Shown one piece after another: positions 44,552 to 52,797 of a stretch of 64,000 nucleotides of DNA (position 1 is the first letter of the stretch; the number at the start of each line of letters is the position of its first letter). The position numbers and the translations under genes are program-made. The notes under the pieces were generated by a model. That model worked only from the letters and a program-made list of their open reading frames with translations, searched no databases and had not been told where the DNA came from. Source of the stretch: Neptunomonas japonica JAMM 1380 (GTDB lineage Bacteria; Pseudomonadota; Gammaproteobacteria; Pseudomonadales; Balneatricaceae); NCBI RefSeq assembly GCF_016592555.1, contig NZ_AP014546.1, forward strand, positions 124,001 to 188,000, read 5' to 3'.

Positions 44552-44719
44552 GTAACCTCCGATCATATTGTTGAATCTTGGAGCAGTTATACGCACGTTA
44601 TTGCAAATTAGATCGAAAAACTGTGTTTTTCATACCTAATTTAAGAAGAGAGGCTTATTTCTGTATTCAAGAGGTGTCTAGATCTTGAGATTTAGGGGCA
44701 GCAGAGTTACTGCCTTTGC

Positions 44720-45514
44720 TTAGAGACCTAGTAAACGTCGGGCATGGCTAGGTGTCTTATGATAATATTTTTTGTAAGAGCGGGAGAAACTAGAGGCGTC
44801 TGCAAAACCTAGTTCGGCTGCTAATATTGCTAACGTTATCTTGCTGTTAGTCAGTAGGAAATTTGCTCGCTGCATTCGCCGGCTCATAAGATATTGCTGT
44901 GGTGTCATACCAAGCTGACTCTGACAGAGGCAGTAAAAGTGACTCTCGCTTACGTAAAGTGCATTGGCTAATTCCGAATTGCTCGGAGGGTTGGAAAGCC
45001 GTTGGTCAATAAAGTCGTTGAGTCGGGCGATATCGAGCCGGTTGTGAGTTAAGGATAGAGTTAAGTTAGGAGCGGACATCTGACATAGCTGAGTCATGAA
45101 CAGGGAGACGAGCTGACAGTTTAATTGAGGGTTTAGTTGATCCTTTGTGCTGAGTAATTGTTTTGCGGCAAAGTCTAGCAAGGGCAGTATCTCAGAGTTT
45201 AATGAGACAAACTCAGGTTGCTGAAACAAGGTGTCTTTGAATGAAGTATTACAGGCTTGTTCTAGTGCTTGAATATATGGATCAGACAAAGCCAAGTCGA
45301 TAACTAATAATTCACAGTCATCATTTAAACCGCTGAACAGGTGAGCCGTATGCTCTGGAATTATTGCCACAGTGCCGTTCGAGAGTTGGCCTGATTCTTT
45401 ATGAAACTCGCATTCCATTTGGCCACGCCAACCAAATAGTATCTGAGAATATTCATGACAGTGCTCACCGCTTTGACGCGCAATCAAGTTACGACGTGCT
45501 TTGCTAGTTACCAC
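44720..45514 (-). CDS. AraC-family transcriptional regulator
   Basis: 264 residues: an N-terminal cupin-like sensor with GEHCHEYSQILFGWRGQMECEF, and a C-terminal double helix-turn-helix with SNSELANALYVSESHFYCLCQSQLGMTPQQYLMSRRMQRA then LAAELGFADASSFSRSYKKYYHKTPSHARR. GTG start without a clear ribosome-binding site. Divergent from the ornithine-cyclodeaminase-family gene, with a tandem binding site between them. Confidence 0.9.
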   Translation of the reverse strand: MVTSKARRNLIARQSGEHCHEYSQILFGWRGQMECEFHKESGQLSNGTVAIIPEHTAHLFSGLNDDCELLVIDLALSDPYIQALEQACNTSFKDTLFQQPEFVSLNSEILPLLDFAAKQLLSTKDQLNPQLNCQLVSLFMTQLCQMSAPNLTLSLTHNRLDIARLNDFIDQRLSNPPSNSELANALYVSESHFYCLCQSQLGMTPQQYLMSRRMQRANFLLTNSKITLAILAAELGFADASSFSRSYKKYYHKTPSHARRLLGL

Positions 45515-45551
45515 TGCAGCAGCCCGAAAAAAATTTTAGGGGCAATTCAAG

Positions 45552-45584
45552 AGTTTGAGTCAAAAGCATCATAGTTTGAGTCAA
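45552..45584 (+). promoter_or_regulatory. Tandem direct-repeat operator for the AraC-type regulator
   Basis: AGTTTGAGTCAA occurs at 45552-45563 and again at 45573-45584, identical at 12 of 12 bases and exactly 21 bp apart (two helical turns). This is the arrangement of AraC-family half-sites. The downstream copy ends 58 bp before the ATG at 45643, a position suited to activation of the ornithine-cyclodeaminase/oxidase genes. Confidence 0.7.
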
Positions 45585-45642
45585 TTATATCAATTTGCTA
45601 ATCGTTATCATTGCTTAAAGACTAACAATAAGAGATTCCTTC

Positions 45643-46596
45643 ATGCAACTTAACGCGACTCAAATTCAAAATGCACTTCCCTGGGATGCGCTGATTCTCG
45701 CATTGAATGATATCTTCGTTCGTGAGGTTTGCTCGCCGGTTCGCCATCATCATACGATTAATGTCCCTCAGGAGCCGGATGCAACGTTACTGTTGATGCC
45801 AGCATGGCTAGAAGGGGAGTTCCTTGGTGTTAAGCAGGTTAATGTATTTCCTGGTAATAATGCTCGTAATATCCCGGGTCTAAGTAGTTATTATATGCTG
45901 AGTTGCGGAAAGACCGGGCGGCCTTTGGCACAATTGGATGGTAATGAGCTTACCGCTCGTCGCACTGCCGCGGCTTCAGCACTGGCTTCGAGTTTCCTCT
46001 CACATGAAGATGCGAGCGAGATGCTGATGGTTGGGAGCGGCCGAATGGCCCGCCGATTGATTCCTGCGCATATGAGTGTGCGTTCCGTTAAAACTGTTCG
46101 GGTGTGGGATCGCAATGAGGAGGCCGCGCAAGCGCTGGTTGCAGAACTTCAGGCGGCAGATATAAATGCCGAAGTCTGTGCTAAAGATCGGCTGGAAGAA
46201 GTGGCTAGAAAATCCGATATTATTAGTTGCGCCACGATGGCAACTACACCTTTAGTTTTGGGGGACTGGCTAAAGCCGGGAGCGCATCTTGACTTGGTGG
46301 GAAGTTTTACCCCCTCAATGCGAGAGACTGATAATACTGCTATGCAGCGCAGTGCTGTATTTGTGGATACTCGAGCCGGAGCGTTAAGTGAAACCGGCGA
46401 TCTAATTATCCCTATCCGGGAAGGCGTGATGACTGAAAGCAGCATTATTGCTGAGTTTTCAGAACTGTGTAGCGGTCAGCATCTCGGTCGAGCAGGTTTA
46501 GATGATGCCAGTAACGCTGTGACTATTTTTAAATCCGTTGGTGATTCAAGGGAAGATCTCGCCGCAGCCATTCTTGCTTACCAGCGATTAGTTTAG
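45643..46596 (+). CDS. Ornithine cyclodeaminase / mu-crystallin family protein
   Basis: NAD(P)-dependent enzyme of the family that includes ornithine cyclodeaminase, alanine dehydrogenase and delta-1-pyrroline-2-carboxylate reductase. GVKQVNVFPGN, GNELTARRTAAASALAS and the nucleotide-binding MLMVGSGRMARRLIPAHM (about 127-145) are family marks. 317 residues. It is followed after 87 bp by a DadA-type oxidase gene. Such pairs act on D-proline/hydroxyproline or imino acids, where the oxidase makes a cyclic imine that this enzyme reduces (inference). True ornithine cyclodeaminase activity is not established. Confidence 0.82.
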   Translation: MQLNATQIQNALPWDALILALNDIFVREVCSPVRHHHTINVPQEPDATLLLMPAWLEGEFLGVKQVNVFPGNNARNIPGLSSYYMLSCGKTGRPLAQLDGNELTARRTAAASALASSFLSHEDASEMLMVGSGRMARRLIPAHMSVRSVKTVRVWDRNEEAAQALVAELQAADINAEVCAKDRLEEVARKSDIISCATMATTPLVLGDWLKPGAHLDLVGSFTPSMRETDNTAMQRSAVFVDTRAGALSETGDLIIPIREGVMTESSIIAEFSELCSGQHLGRAGLDDASNAVTIFKSVGDSREDLAAAILAYQRLV

Positions 46597-46683
46597 GTTT
46601 ATTGTGACCTAACTTTGGGTCTTACTTCCGGTAAGGCTCTTTTTTACTCTTAATAATAAAATAATTGAGACGCATGACGTCTG

Positions 46684-47973
46684 ATGGCATTTTTTATGAA
46701 ACAAGGTGGCTTTAGCACGATAGCAGATGACTCATCTAAAGCTGTTGCGGTTGTAGGAGCTGGAGTTGTTGGTCTTTGTGCGGCGCTTGAGGCGCAGCGA
46801 AAAGGCTATCAAGTAACACTGATTGATAGAGATGAAGCAGGGCTGGGCGCCTCTTTTGGTAATGCCGGATATTTGGCTACGGAATTGATTGACCCATTGT
46901 CCACACCCAAAACACTCTTTTCAAGCTTTGCTATGTGGCTTAACCCTTACGGGCCCTTGTCTTTACCGCTAGGTTATTTGCACCGTATATTACCTTGGTT
47001 ATTTCGTTTTATTTGTGCTGCTGCTCCCAAGACGACTAAAAAAGGGCGCTTGGCACTTAAGCAGCTAAACGTGGCATCGGTCCCGGCTTGGCGACGCTGC
47101 TTGGAAGATATCGGCGCACAAGAGCAGTTGGTTCAATCGGGGTATCTGCTGGTCTGGGAATCAGCAGGTAAGCTTGAAGAGGCCAAAAAACATGCCGCCT
47201 ATATGCAAGACAATGGCATTAAAACTGAATTAGTGCAGGGTGAGCGCTTAGCATATCTGGAACCAGAATTGGCTGAAAACCTCAGTCATGCTCTGTATTT
47301 TCCTGAAGCCTGTCGTGTTAAAGAGCCTTACGAGCTCTGTAAAATTCTTTTATCTGCCTTTCAGGCACGCGGTGGAACATTCTTACAGCAAAGTGTTACT
47401 TTCTTACAGTCCGAAGGCAAAGGCGTATTGGTGCAAACTGAGAAGAGCTCATTAAAGTTCGATAACACTATTATTTGTGCCGGTGCATGGAGTAAACAGC
47501 TGCTAAGGGAGGTGGGTCTAGACGTACCGCTGGAAGCAGAGAGGGGATATCATCTCTCCATCGATGCAGAACATATTAAGCTCAATCATCCAATAGGGTC
47601 TGCAGAACGTCGTTTTGTTATGACTCCGCTAGATTCCGGCCTACGTGTGGTTGGCATTACTGAATTAGGGGGCTTAAAGTTAAAGCCTTTTAAGCAGCGT
47701 TTTGATTCGCTCCAACATCATAGTGGTCAGTTATTATCGCAGCTAAATAATCCAACTTTAGAGGTCAGTAAGTGGATGGGACACAGGCCCACGCTGCCTG
47801 ACTCGCTTCCTGTGATTGATAGGCATCCCAAACACTCTCAGTTACTATTTGCTTTTGGAAATCAACATTTGGGGCTGACACAAGCGGCAATTAGTGCCGA
47901 GCTGGTAGTCGGGTTAATGTCAGGGGATTTGCCTACCATTAACTATGAGCCATTTCGCGTGGACCGGTTCTAG
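46684..47973 (+). CDS. FAD-dependent D-amino acid dehydrogenase-type oxidoreductase
   Basis: DadA/DAO-family flavoprotein: FAD motif VAVVGAGVVGLCAALEAQRKGYQVTLIDRD near the N-terminus, LGASFGNAGYLA typical of D-amino acid dehydrogenase small subunits, and C-terminal GHRPTLPDSLPVIDRHPKHSQLLFAFGNQHLGLTQ. 429 residues. The start may be the second ATG (residue 5); neither has a strong ribosome-binding site. Probably co-transcribed with the upstream cyclodeaminase-family gene; electrons go to the quinone pool in characterised relatives. Confidence 0.85.
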   Translation: MAFFMKQGGFSTIADDSSKAVAVVGAGVVGLCAALEAQRKGYQVTLIDRDEAGLGASFGNAGYLATELIDPLSTPKTLFSSFAMWLNPYGPLSLPLGYLHRILPWLFRFICAAAPKTTKKGRLALKQLNVASVPAWRRCLEDIGAQEQLVQSGYLLVWESAGKLEEAKKHAAYMQDNGIKTELVQGERLAYLEPELAENLSHALYFPEACRVKEPYELCKILLSAFQARGGTFLQQSVTFLQSEGKGVLVQTEKSSLKFDNTIICAGAWSKQLLREVGLDVPLEAERGYHLSIDAEHIKLNHPIGSAERRFVMTPLDSGLRVVGITELGGLKLKPFKQRFDSLQHHSGQLLSQLNNPTLEVSKWMGHRPTLPDSLPVIDRHPKHSQLLFAFGNQHLGLTQAAISAELVVGLMSGDLPTINYEPFRVDRF

Positions 47974-48024
47974 ACAAATGCAGAGAATCGCAGTGAAATC
48001 ATGGAGTAATCATAAGGAAGACTA

Positions 48025-48210
48025 ATGGCAATTGTTTTGCATAACTACAACATTGTACGTGTGATTGATGACGGTAAAATTGTTAATTGTACCGTGATTA
48101 AAATGTGCCTTGACTATGCATTAATCAAATACAAAGGGTCTAAATATAAAGTCCCCTATGGTTTGATTGATAAGGTTATTGGCCATGAGCTTTTACTGCA
48201 CGCAGAGTAG
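48025..48210 (+). CDS. Small protein of unknown family, 61 aa
   Basis: I do not recognise this family. AAGGAAG lies 5 nt before the ATG, so the gene is likely real. The product is soluble and beta-rich, with alternating hydrophobic residues (VLHNYNIVRVI, IVNCTVIKMCLDYALIKYKG, YKVPYGLIDKVIG), perhaps a small SH3-like barrel. It lies 51 bp after the DadA-type gene and may be the last gene of that AraC-controlled unit. Confidence 0.6.
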   Translation: MAIVLHNYNIVRVIDDGKIVNCTVIKMCLDYALIKYKGSKYKVPYGLIDKVIGHELLLHAE

Positions 48211-48331
48211 AAGGTTCTTCGCTATGATCGTTATTACCTTCCATGGCATGTGAGTATTTCTATCACTGATGAGAAGTTCTTAACCTGATATCAATATATA
48301 CCTGTTGTTTAAAATAGACATTCAATTAAAA

Positions 48332-48347
48332 ATGTAAGCGCTTGCAA
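48332..48347 (+). promoter_or_regulatory. LacI-type operator upstream of the FMN oxidase gene
   Basis: ATGTAAGCGCTTGCAA shares the core GTAAGCGCTT with the perfect palindrome at 50732-50751 on the other side of the LacI gene, differing at one symmetric position. It is about 110 bp before the oxidase start. Both copies flank the regulator gene, so it is the likely binding protein. Confidence 0.75.
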
Positions 48348-48456
48348 AAAAGTATTAACTTATGTTCTCCTGTTTGTTGTGGGCTCAGTTGTATGTTCGG
48401 TCTTTGAGCAAAATAACGGTTCTGCATAACGATCAAACTATACTCTTAGGGAGCAT

Positions 48457-49605
48457 ATGATGTCAGAATCTTTGTTACATCGAGCGGCCTGCATAGAAGA
48501 TATGAAAATCTTGACACGTAGGCGTATTCCTCGATTTGCTTTTGAGTATCTGGCAGGGGGCTGTAATGCAGAAAACACGCTGAGACAAAACCGTCAGGCT
48601 TTGGATCAGGTGTACCTGCACCCCAGCTACTTATCAACATCTGCAGGGGCTGACCTGAGCACAGAGGTTTTTGGTCAGCAGTATGCGGCGCCTTTTGGTG
48701 TGGCACCTCTGGGTTTGAGTGGGCTGATTTGGCCGAAGGCATCGGAGTTCCAAGCAAGTGCTGCGCGTACAGCAAATATCCCTTATGTCCTCAGTACTTT
48801 AGCTAGTACTTCGATAGAGCGAGCTGCTGAGTGTGCGGGAGATAATTTCTGGTTTCAGTTGTATCCACCTTCAGACTTAGAGATTCGAGCTGATTTGATG
48901 CGTCGTGCTGAAGCCGCTGGGTGTCGTCATCTGGTGGTCACCATTGACGTGCCAGCCGCAGGGAGGCGCCCACGTGATATTCGCAATGGTCTAGCTGTGC
49001 CACCTAAAATCAGTGTGGACAGTATCGCTCAGACGATACTGCGGCCTTCTTGGGCGATGGCAACGGCCTTGCAGGGAATGCCGCAATTCGCATCGATGAT
49101 GCCTTATATGAAAAACATGACGAACCTGCGTGATATCGCCCATTATATTCGTACAACCCTTAAGGATGTCGTGGATTTTCCGATGTTGCAGCAGATCCGC
49201 CATGCTTGGTCGGGAAAGTTAATAGTTAAAGGCATTTTGAGCGTTTCCGATGCTAAACTAGCACTGGCAGCAGGTGCTGATGGCCTAATAGTATCTAATC
49301 ATGGTGGCAGACAACTGGATGCCGCGTATCCTTCTATTTCAGCACTGAAAGAGATTGTTGCTGCGGTTGGTGACCGTACCGTGGTGATGGTTGATAGTGG
49401 AGTAGAGTCCGGCCCTGATATTGCACGATTCCTGGCTCAAGGGGCGCAGATGGTGTTTGCCGGTCGGGCCTTTATGTATGGCGTGGGTGCTTTTGGTGAG
49501 CCAGGAGCTGCGCATACTATTGAATTGTTGCGTAATGAGCTGCTCCAGGTAATGGAGCAGCTGCGATGTCCAACACCATATCAGTTGCCTCACTACCTGC
49601 TCTGA
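48457..49605 (+). CDS. FMN-dependent alpha-hydroxy-acid oxidase (lactate/glycolate oxidase family)
   Basis: TIM-barrel flavoprotein that oxidises an L-type 2-hydroxy acid to a 2-oxo acid. FMN and catalytic residues are visible: YLAGGCNAENT near residue 31, APLGLSGL, FQLYPP at 133-138, Lys258 in VKGILSVSDA, and the base His282 with Arg285 in SNHGGRQLD. 382 residues. Next to the LacI gene with a copy of its operator upstream, so it belongs with the sulfonate operon. (R)-sulfolactate has the spatial arrangement of L-lactate, so oxidation of sulfolactate to sulfopyruvate is a reasonable inferred role; lactate or another hydroxy acid remains possible. Confidence 0.88.
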   Translation: MMSESLLHRAACIEDMKILTRRRIPRFAFEYLAGGCNAENTLRQNRQALDQVYLHPSYLSTSAGADLSTEVFGQQYAAPFGVAPLGLSGLIWPKASEFQASAARTANIPYVLSTLASTSIERAAECAGDNFWFQLYPPSDLEIRADLMRRAEAAGCRHLVVTIDVPAAGRRPRDIRNGLAVPPKISVDSIAQTILRPSWAMATALQGMPQFASMMPYMKNMTNLRDIAHYIRTTLKDVVDFPMLQQIRHAWSGKLIVKGILSVSDAKLALAAGADGLIVSNHGGRQLDAAYPSISALKEIVAAVGDRTVVMVDSGVESGPDIARFLAQGAQMVFAGRAFMYGVGAFGEPGAAHTIELLRNELLQVMEQLRCPTPYQLPHYLL

Positions 49606-49611
49606 ACTCTG

Positions 49612-50634
49612 TTATGTTGAGTGGACTGTGTTGGTGGTTTCTCGCACCTTTAAGTCTGCCGGTAATTGAACCCGAGTAATGTCACGGTTGCCAGTTTGGA
49701 TGCAGTTTAATAAGTAGGTTGCGGCAAGTGTACCCATACGGCGCGCCGGTACATCAATGGTCGTCAGGCTAGGGGATAATGCTGCGATTATCTCAAGGTT
49801 ATCAAAACCTGTGACAGCAAGTGCTTTAGGCACAGGTATTTCCAGTTGTCGCAAAGCGGACAGGGCGCCCAGTGCGAGTATATCGTTACCACAGATAACC
49901 GCGCTGAAGTGGTGACCAGCGGTGATGAGCTCGGTGAGTGCAAGGCTTGACTGCTCCGCACTATAGCGGCATTCGCGAACTAGTTCAGGCTTAAGTTCTA
50001 GGCCTTTTTCTTGGAGGTATTGCCTAACACCTTCGATGCGCTCCCTGGCTCGATCATTGTCGATCTGGATACCAGATATGACGGCAATATCTCTGTGCCC
50101 CATATTAACAAGGTGCTCAGCAATCTTGCGCCCAGCGGCTGCATTATCAAAGCCGATACAACTATGTAAAGACTGGTTGTTGTAAGTCCACAGATTGACC
50201 ACCGGAACTTGGTGGCGATCGAGCATTTCGTATACTTCGGGGTGGTGTTCTTCACCGATCAGTACCATGCCGTCAATACCCCGGGTGATAAGGCTCCGCA
50301 CTTCATGGAGTTCTTCATCAAGGGAATAATTGCTGCTGGCTAAAAGTAACGTAAAGTTAGCCTCTGATAAGCCCCGTTGCAGGTAGTGTATACCGTTAGC
50401 AAAGATGCCATTATCGATGGTAGGTATGACTGCACCTATCGTATGAGAGCGGCGCGAGGCGAGTGCTCGGGCTGCTCCATGAGGAGCATACCCGAGGCGA
50501 TTTATAGCCTCATTGACCTTATCGCGTAATGTTTCTTTGACTTGCGCGGGTTGGTTTATACAGCGAGACACTGTTGCCGTCGAAACTCCGGCAGCCGTTG
50601 CAACGTCTTGTAATGTTGGTTTTGAACTACGCAT
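49612..50634 (-). CDS. LacI-family transcriptional regulator of the sulfonate genes
   Basis: 340 residues. Helix-turn-helix and hinge (PTLQDVATAAGVSTATVSRCINQPAQVKETLRDKVNEAINRLGYAPHGAARALAS pattern) plus a periplasmic-binding-protein-like sensor domain (IGAVIPTIDNGIFANGIHYLQRG, VICGNDILALGALSALRQLEIPVP). It converges on the FMN oxidase gene with 6 bp between stop codons and is divergent from the TRAP/hps operon. Sites at 48332 and 50732 indicate it represses both. Inducer is unknown; a sulfonate intermediate is likely. Confidence 0.92.
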   Translation of the reverse strand: MRSSKPTLQDVATAAGVSTATVSRCINQPAQVKETLRDKVNEAINRLGYAPHGAARALASRRSHTIGAVIPTIDNGIFANGIHYLQRGLSEANFTLLLASSNYSLDEELHEVRSLITRGIDGMVLIGEEHHPEVYEMLDRHQVPVVNLWTYNNQSLHSCIGFDNAAAGRKIAEHLVNMGHRDIAVISGIQIDNDRARERIEGVRQYLQEKGLELKPELVRECRYSAEQSSLALTELITAGHHFSAVICGNDILALGALSALRQLEIPVPKALAVTGFDNLEIIAALSPSLTTIDVPARRMGTLAATYLLNCIQTGNRDITRVQLPADLKVRETTNTVHST

Positions 50635-50705
50635 ATTTCTCCCTTTTTACAATCTGCATGATAGCAAAATTTCACACAAGTCCAGATAGTTATTTGCAAT
50701 CAGGG

Positions 50706-50751
50706 TTGACAGTACAATCATTTAAAGTTTAATTTGTAAGCGCTTACAAAT
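50706..50751 (+). promoter_or_regulatory. Sigma-70 promoter with overlapping LacI operator for the hps operon
   Basis: A perfect -35 box TTGACA (50706-50711), 16-bp spacer and near-perfect -10 TTTAAT (50728-50733). The 20-bp palindrome ATTTGTAAGCGCTTACAAAT (50732-50751) begins on the -10 box and covers the expected transcription start, the classic layout for LacI-type repression. Confidence 0.8.
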
Positions 50752-50771
50752 ATTGTCTTCAGGGTATTCCA

Positions 50772-50990
50772 ATGTTTACAGAAAGACTAATAAAACATGC
50801 TTATCGAATTGCTATTGTGCTGTTTTTGGTTTTTTTCACGAATGTAGTGGTGGGAAAAATATCGATGTGGCTGTTCGATCTTCAGCTACCTCTGGGGTTC
50901 AGTGGAGTGGTTGAGTTCTTGGTTCTGTGTGTTGCATGTATCTTTTTTGTGGTCGGAATACTTCGAAGTGAAAGCCTGAACCAAAAATAA
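50772..50990 (+). CDS. Small two-helix membrane protein, 72 aa
   Basis: Two predicted membrane segments (about residues 12-30 and 44-64), the second AFTER GFSGVVEFLVLCVACIFFVVGI. No known family recognised. First gene of the LacI-controlled operon, 22 bp before the TRAP binding-protein gene, with AGGGT upstream of the ATG. Its place suggests an accessory part of this TRAP system or of the oxidase system, but no function can be assigned. Confidence 0.65.
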   Translation: MFTERLIKHAYRIAIVLFLVFFTNVVVGKISMWLFDLQLPLGFSGVVEFLVLCVACIFFVVGILRSESLNQK

Positions 50991-51012
50991 CTAGATCAAT
51001 CAGGAGCAACCC

Positions 51013-52158
51013 ATGAGCAAAGCAAATCAACCTGTCTGTCCGGAGCGTCGTCGCTTTATGGCGCTGACCAGTAAATTTGGTTTTACCGCAGTCACACTTG
51101 CTGCTGCATCAGGACTTATGATGTCAGACCAAGCCGTTGCAGCGATATCCAAAGAGGAAAAAGAACGCGAGGCGAAAGCAAAATATAAGATGGTGATTGC
51201 CACCGCTTATGTTCTGGGTTCATCGCGTAGCTATCCGATTATGCAGCTGGATTTTAAAGAAAATATCCAGAACTTAACGAACCGTGAGGTTTATGTGAAG
51301 CTAGCACCAGGTGGCCAATTAGGCGCAGGTGGCGCACTGGCTCAAAAAGTACAGCAGGGCACTATTCAGGCTGCTCAGCACTCGCTTTCAAATTTTGCTG
51401 CATTTGCACCGGTAGTTGATCTGATCAACATCCCTTACTGGTGTGGTGAAAACCAAAAATTCACTAACCTTGTGAGTTCTGATGCATGGCGTCGTGAGGT
51501 AAACCCGAAAGTAGAAGAAAGAGGTTTCCTACCGTTATGGTATGTCAACATAGATCCTCGTGTTGTTGCATTACGGCATGGAATTGATGGGCCTATCAAG
51601 ACACCTGATCAAATGTCCGGAATTAAGTTTCGAGTACCGGGTTCGAAGATCTTGCAGCAGTTCTATCGCTTGTTAGGTGCTAACCCAACACCCGTGGCCT
51701 GGGGTGAAACACCTTCTGCTATTAAGCAAGGTGTTGCCGATGCGCTGGATCCTTCCGTTGAAGCGCTGAATGTTTTTGGCTTTCGTGATGTTATCTCCCA
51801 TGTTTCCTTTATTCGTTCGGTTCCCGATGCCCAAGTCTATTCCTGCAACCTAGCCTGGTTTAAATCGTTACCTGCCAAAATTCAAGATGGCATTATGTTT
51901 GCCGCTGAAGTGACGGCGCAGCAGAACTTGGCGAAAGTGCCTGCAGCACGAGGGTTTGCAATGGCTGAATTAGCAACTGCCGGAGTTAAGTTCTACTCAC
52001 CAACAACGGGTGAATTGCAACAATGGAAAGATGCTGCCGGACACCAGTTACCTGTGTGGGACGACACTAAAATTGAACTGGCTGGATCTCTGGATATATT
52101 TGATAGCTTACATGATGCAGCTAATACCCAAGGACGTCATTTCGTACATGATATTTAA
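51013..52158 (+). CDS. TRAP transporter substrate-binding protein (DctP family), operon 3
   Basis: Tat-exported binding protein: ERRRFMALTSKFGFTAVTLAAASG then AVAA. Mature part has DctP features (KLAPGGQLGAGGALAQKVQQGTIQAAQHSLSNFA, MSGIKFRVPGSKILQQFYRLLGANPTPVAWGE, IKQGVADALDPSV). It is longer (381) than operon 1 and 2 homologues. AGGAG precedes the ATG. It is the presumed receptor for the sulfonate degraded by the genes downstream, as for HpsK-type proteins (inference). Confidence 0.9.
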   Translation: MSKANQPVCPERRRFMALTSKFGFTAVTLAAASGLMMSDQAVAAISKEEKEREAKAKYKMVIATAYVLGSSRSYPIMQLDFKENIQNLTNREVYVKLAPGGQLGAGGALAQKVQQGTIQAAQHSLSNFAAFAPVVDLINIPYWCGENQKFTNLVSSDAWRREVNPKVEERGFLPLWYVNIDPRVVALRHGIDGPIKTPDQMSGIKFRVPGSKILQQFYRLLGANPTPVAWGETPSAIKQGVADALDPSVEALNVFGFRDVISHVSFIRSVPDAQVYSCNLAWFKSLPAKIQDGIMFAAEVTAQQNLAKVPAARGFAMAELATAGVKFYSPTTGELQQWKDAAGHQLPVWDDTKIELAGSLDIFDSLHDAANTQGRHFVHDI

Positions 52159-52254
52159 GTTGATCTGCTAGAGCGAAGGCACTGAGCACCTATGCCCTGT
52201 GCCTAGTTTTCTGTAGCCGTAGTAGCGCTACTGTTCAATTTAGAGGTGTATGTT

Positions 52255-52782
52255 TTGAATACAGACAAGATAACAATCTGGCAAAAGCTGGATGAAAATG
52301 CTGAACGGTGGTTGCTGTTAGTTTTTTACGTCGTGATTGTTGTAACCGTCGGAGTGGAAGTAATACGCCGCTTCACGCTTTCTTATTCGTCAATTTGGGG
52401 AGAAGAGGTTGCTCGTTACGCCTTTATTTATCTCGCTTGGATTGGTGCCGCATCGGCTGTGAAAGATCGTGCTCATATTCGTATTGATGTGATTTTGAAT
52501 TTTCTGCCTCGCAACGGCAAGTTACTCGTTTATATCTTAGGTGACGTGGTGATGATCGGCGTTTCGGGACTCGCTTTTTCATATTCGGTTGAAACGCTTT
52601 TGGTCTCTATTAAGTTTGGCTCGGTTACTCATGGTTTGGGCATTAGTCAGGCTTGGTTTATCGCTGCAGTTCCATTGGGCTTTTCTTTGATGCTATTTCG
52701 CCTGTGGCAGTCCTTGAGTCGTGATATTCGCGCACTCAGAAATGATTCGCCGATCTACACCGGAAAACGGTTGTTCGATTAG
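52255..52782 (+). CDS. TRAP transporter small permease (DctQ family), operon 3
   Basis: Small permease of about 175 residues with four hydrophobic segments and the family-typical VEVIRRFTLSYSSIWGEEVARYAFIYLAWIGAASAVKDRAHI region. I take the TTG at 52255 as start because GAGG is 8 nt upstream; a GTG at 52246 overlaps that element. 15 bp separate it from the DctM gene. Confidence 0.88.
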   Translation: MNTDKITIWQKLDENAERWLLLVFYVVIVVTVGVEVIRRFTLSYSSIWGEEVARYAFIYLAWIGAASAVKDRAHIRIDVILNFLPRNGKLLVYILGDVVMIGVSGLAFSYSVETLLVSIKFGSVTHGLGISQAWFIAAVPLGFSLMLFRLWQSLSRDIRALRNDSPIYTGKRLFD

Positions 52783-52797
52783 ACAGGAAACCTTCCT

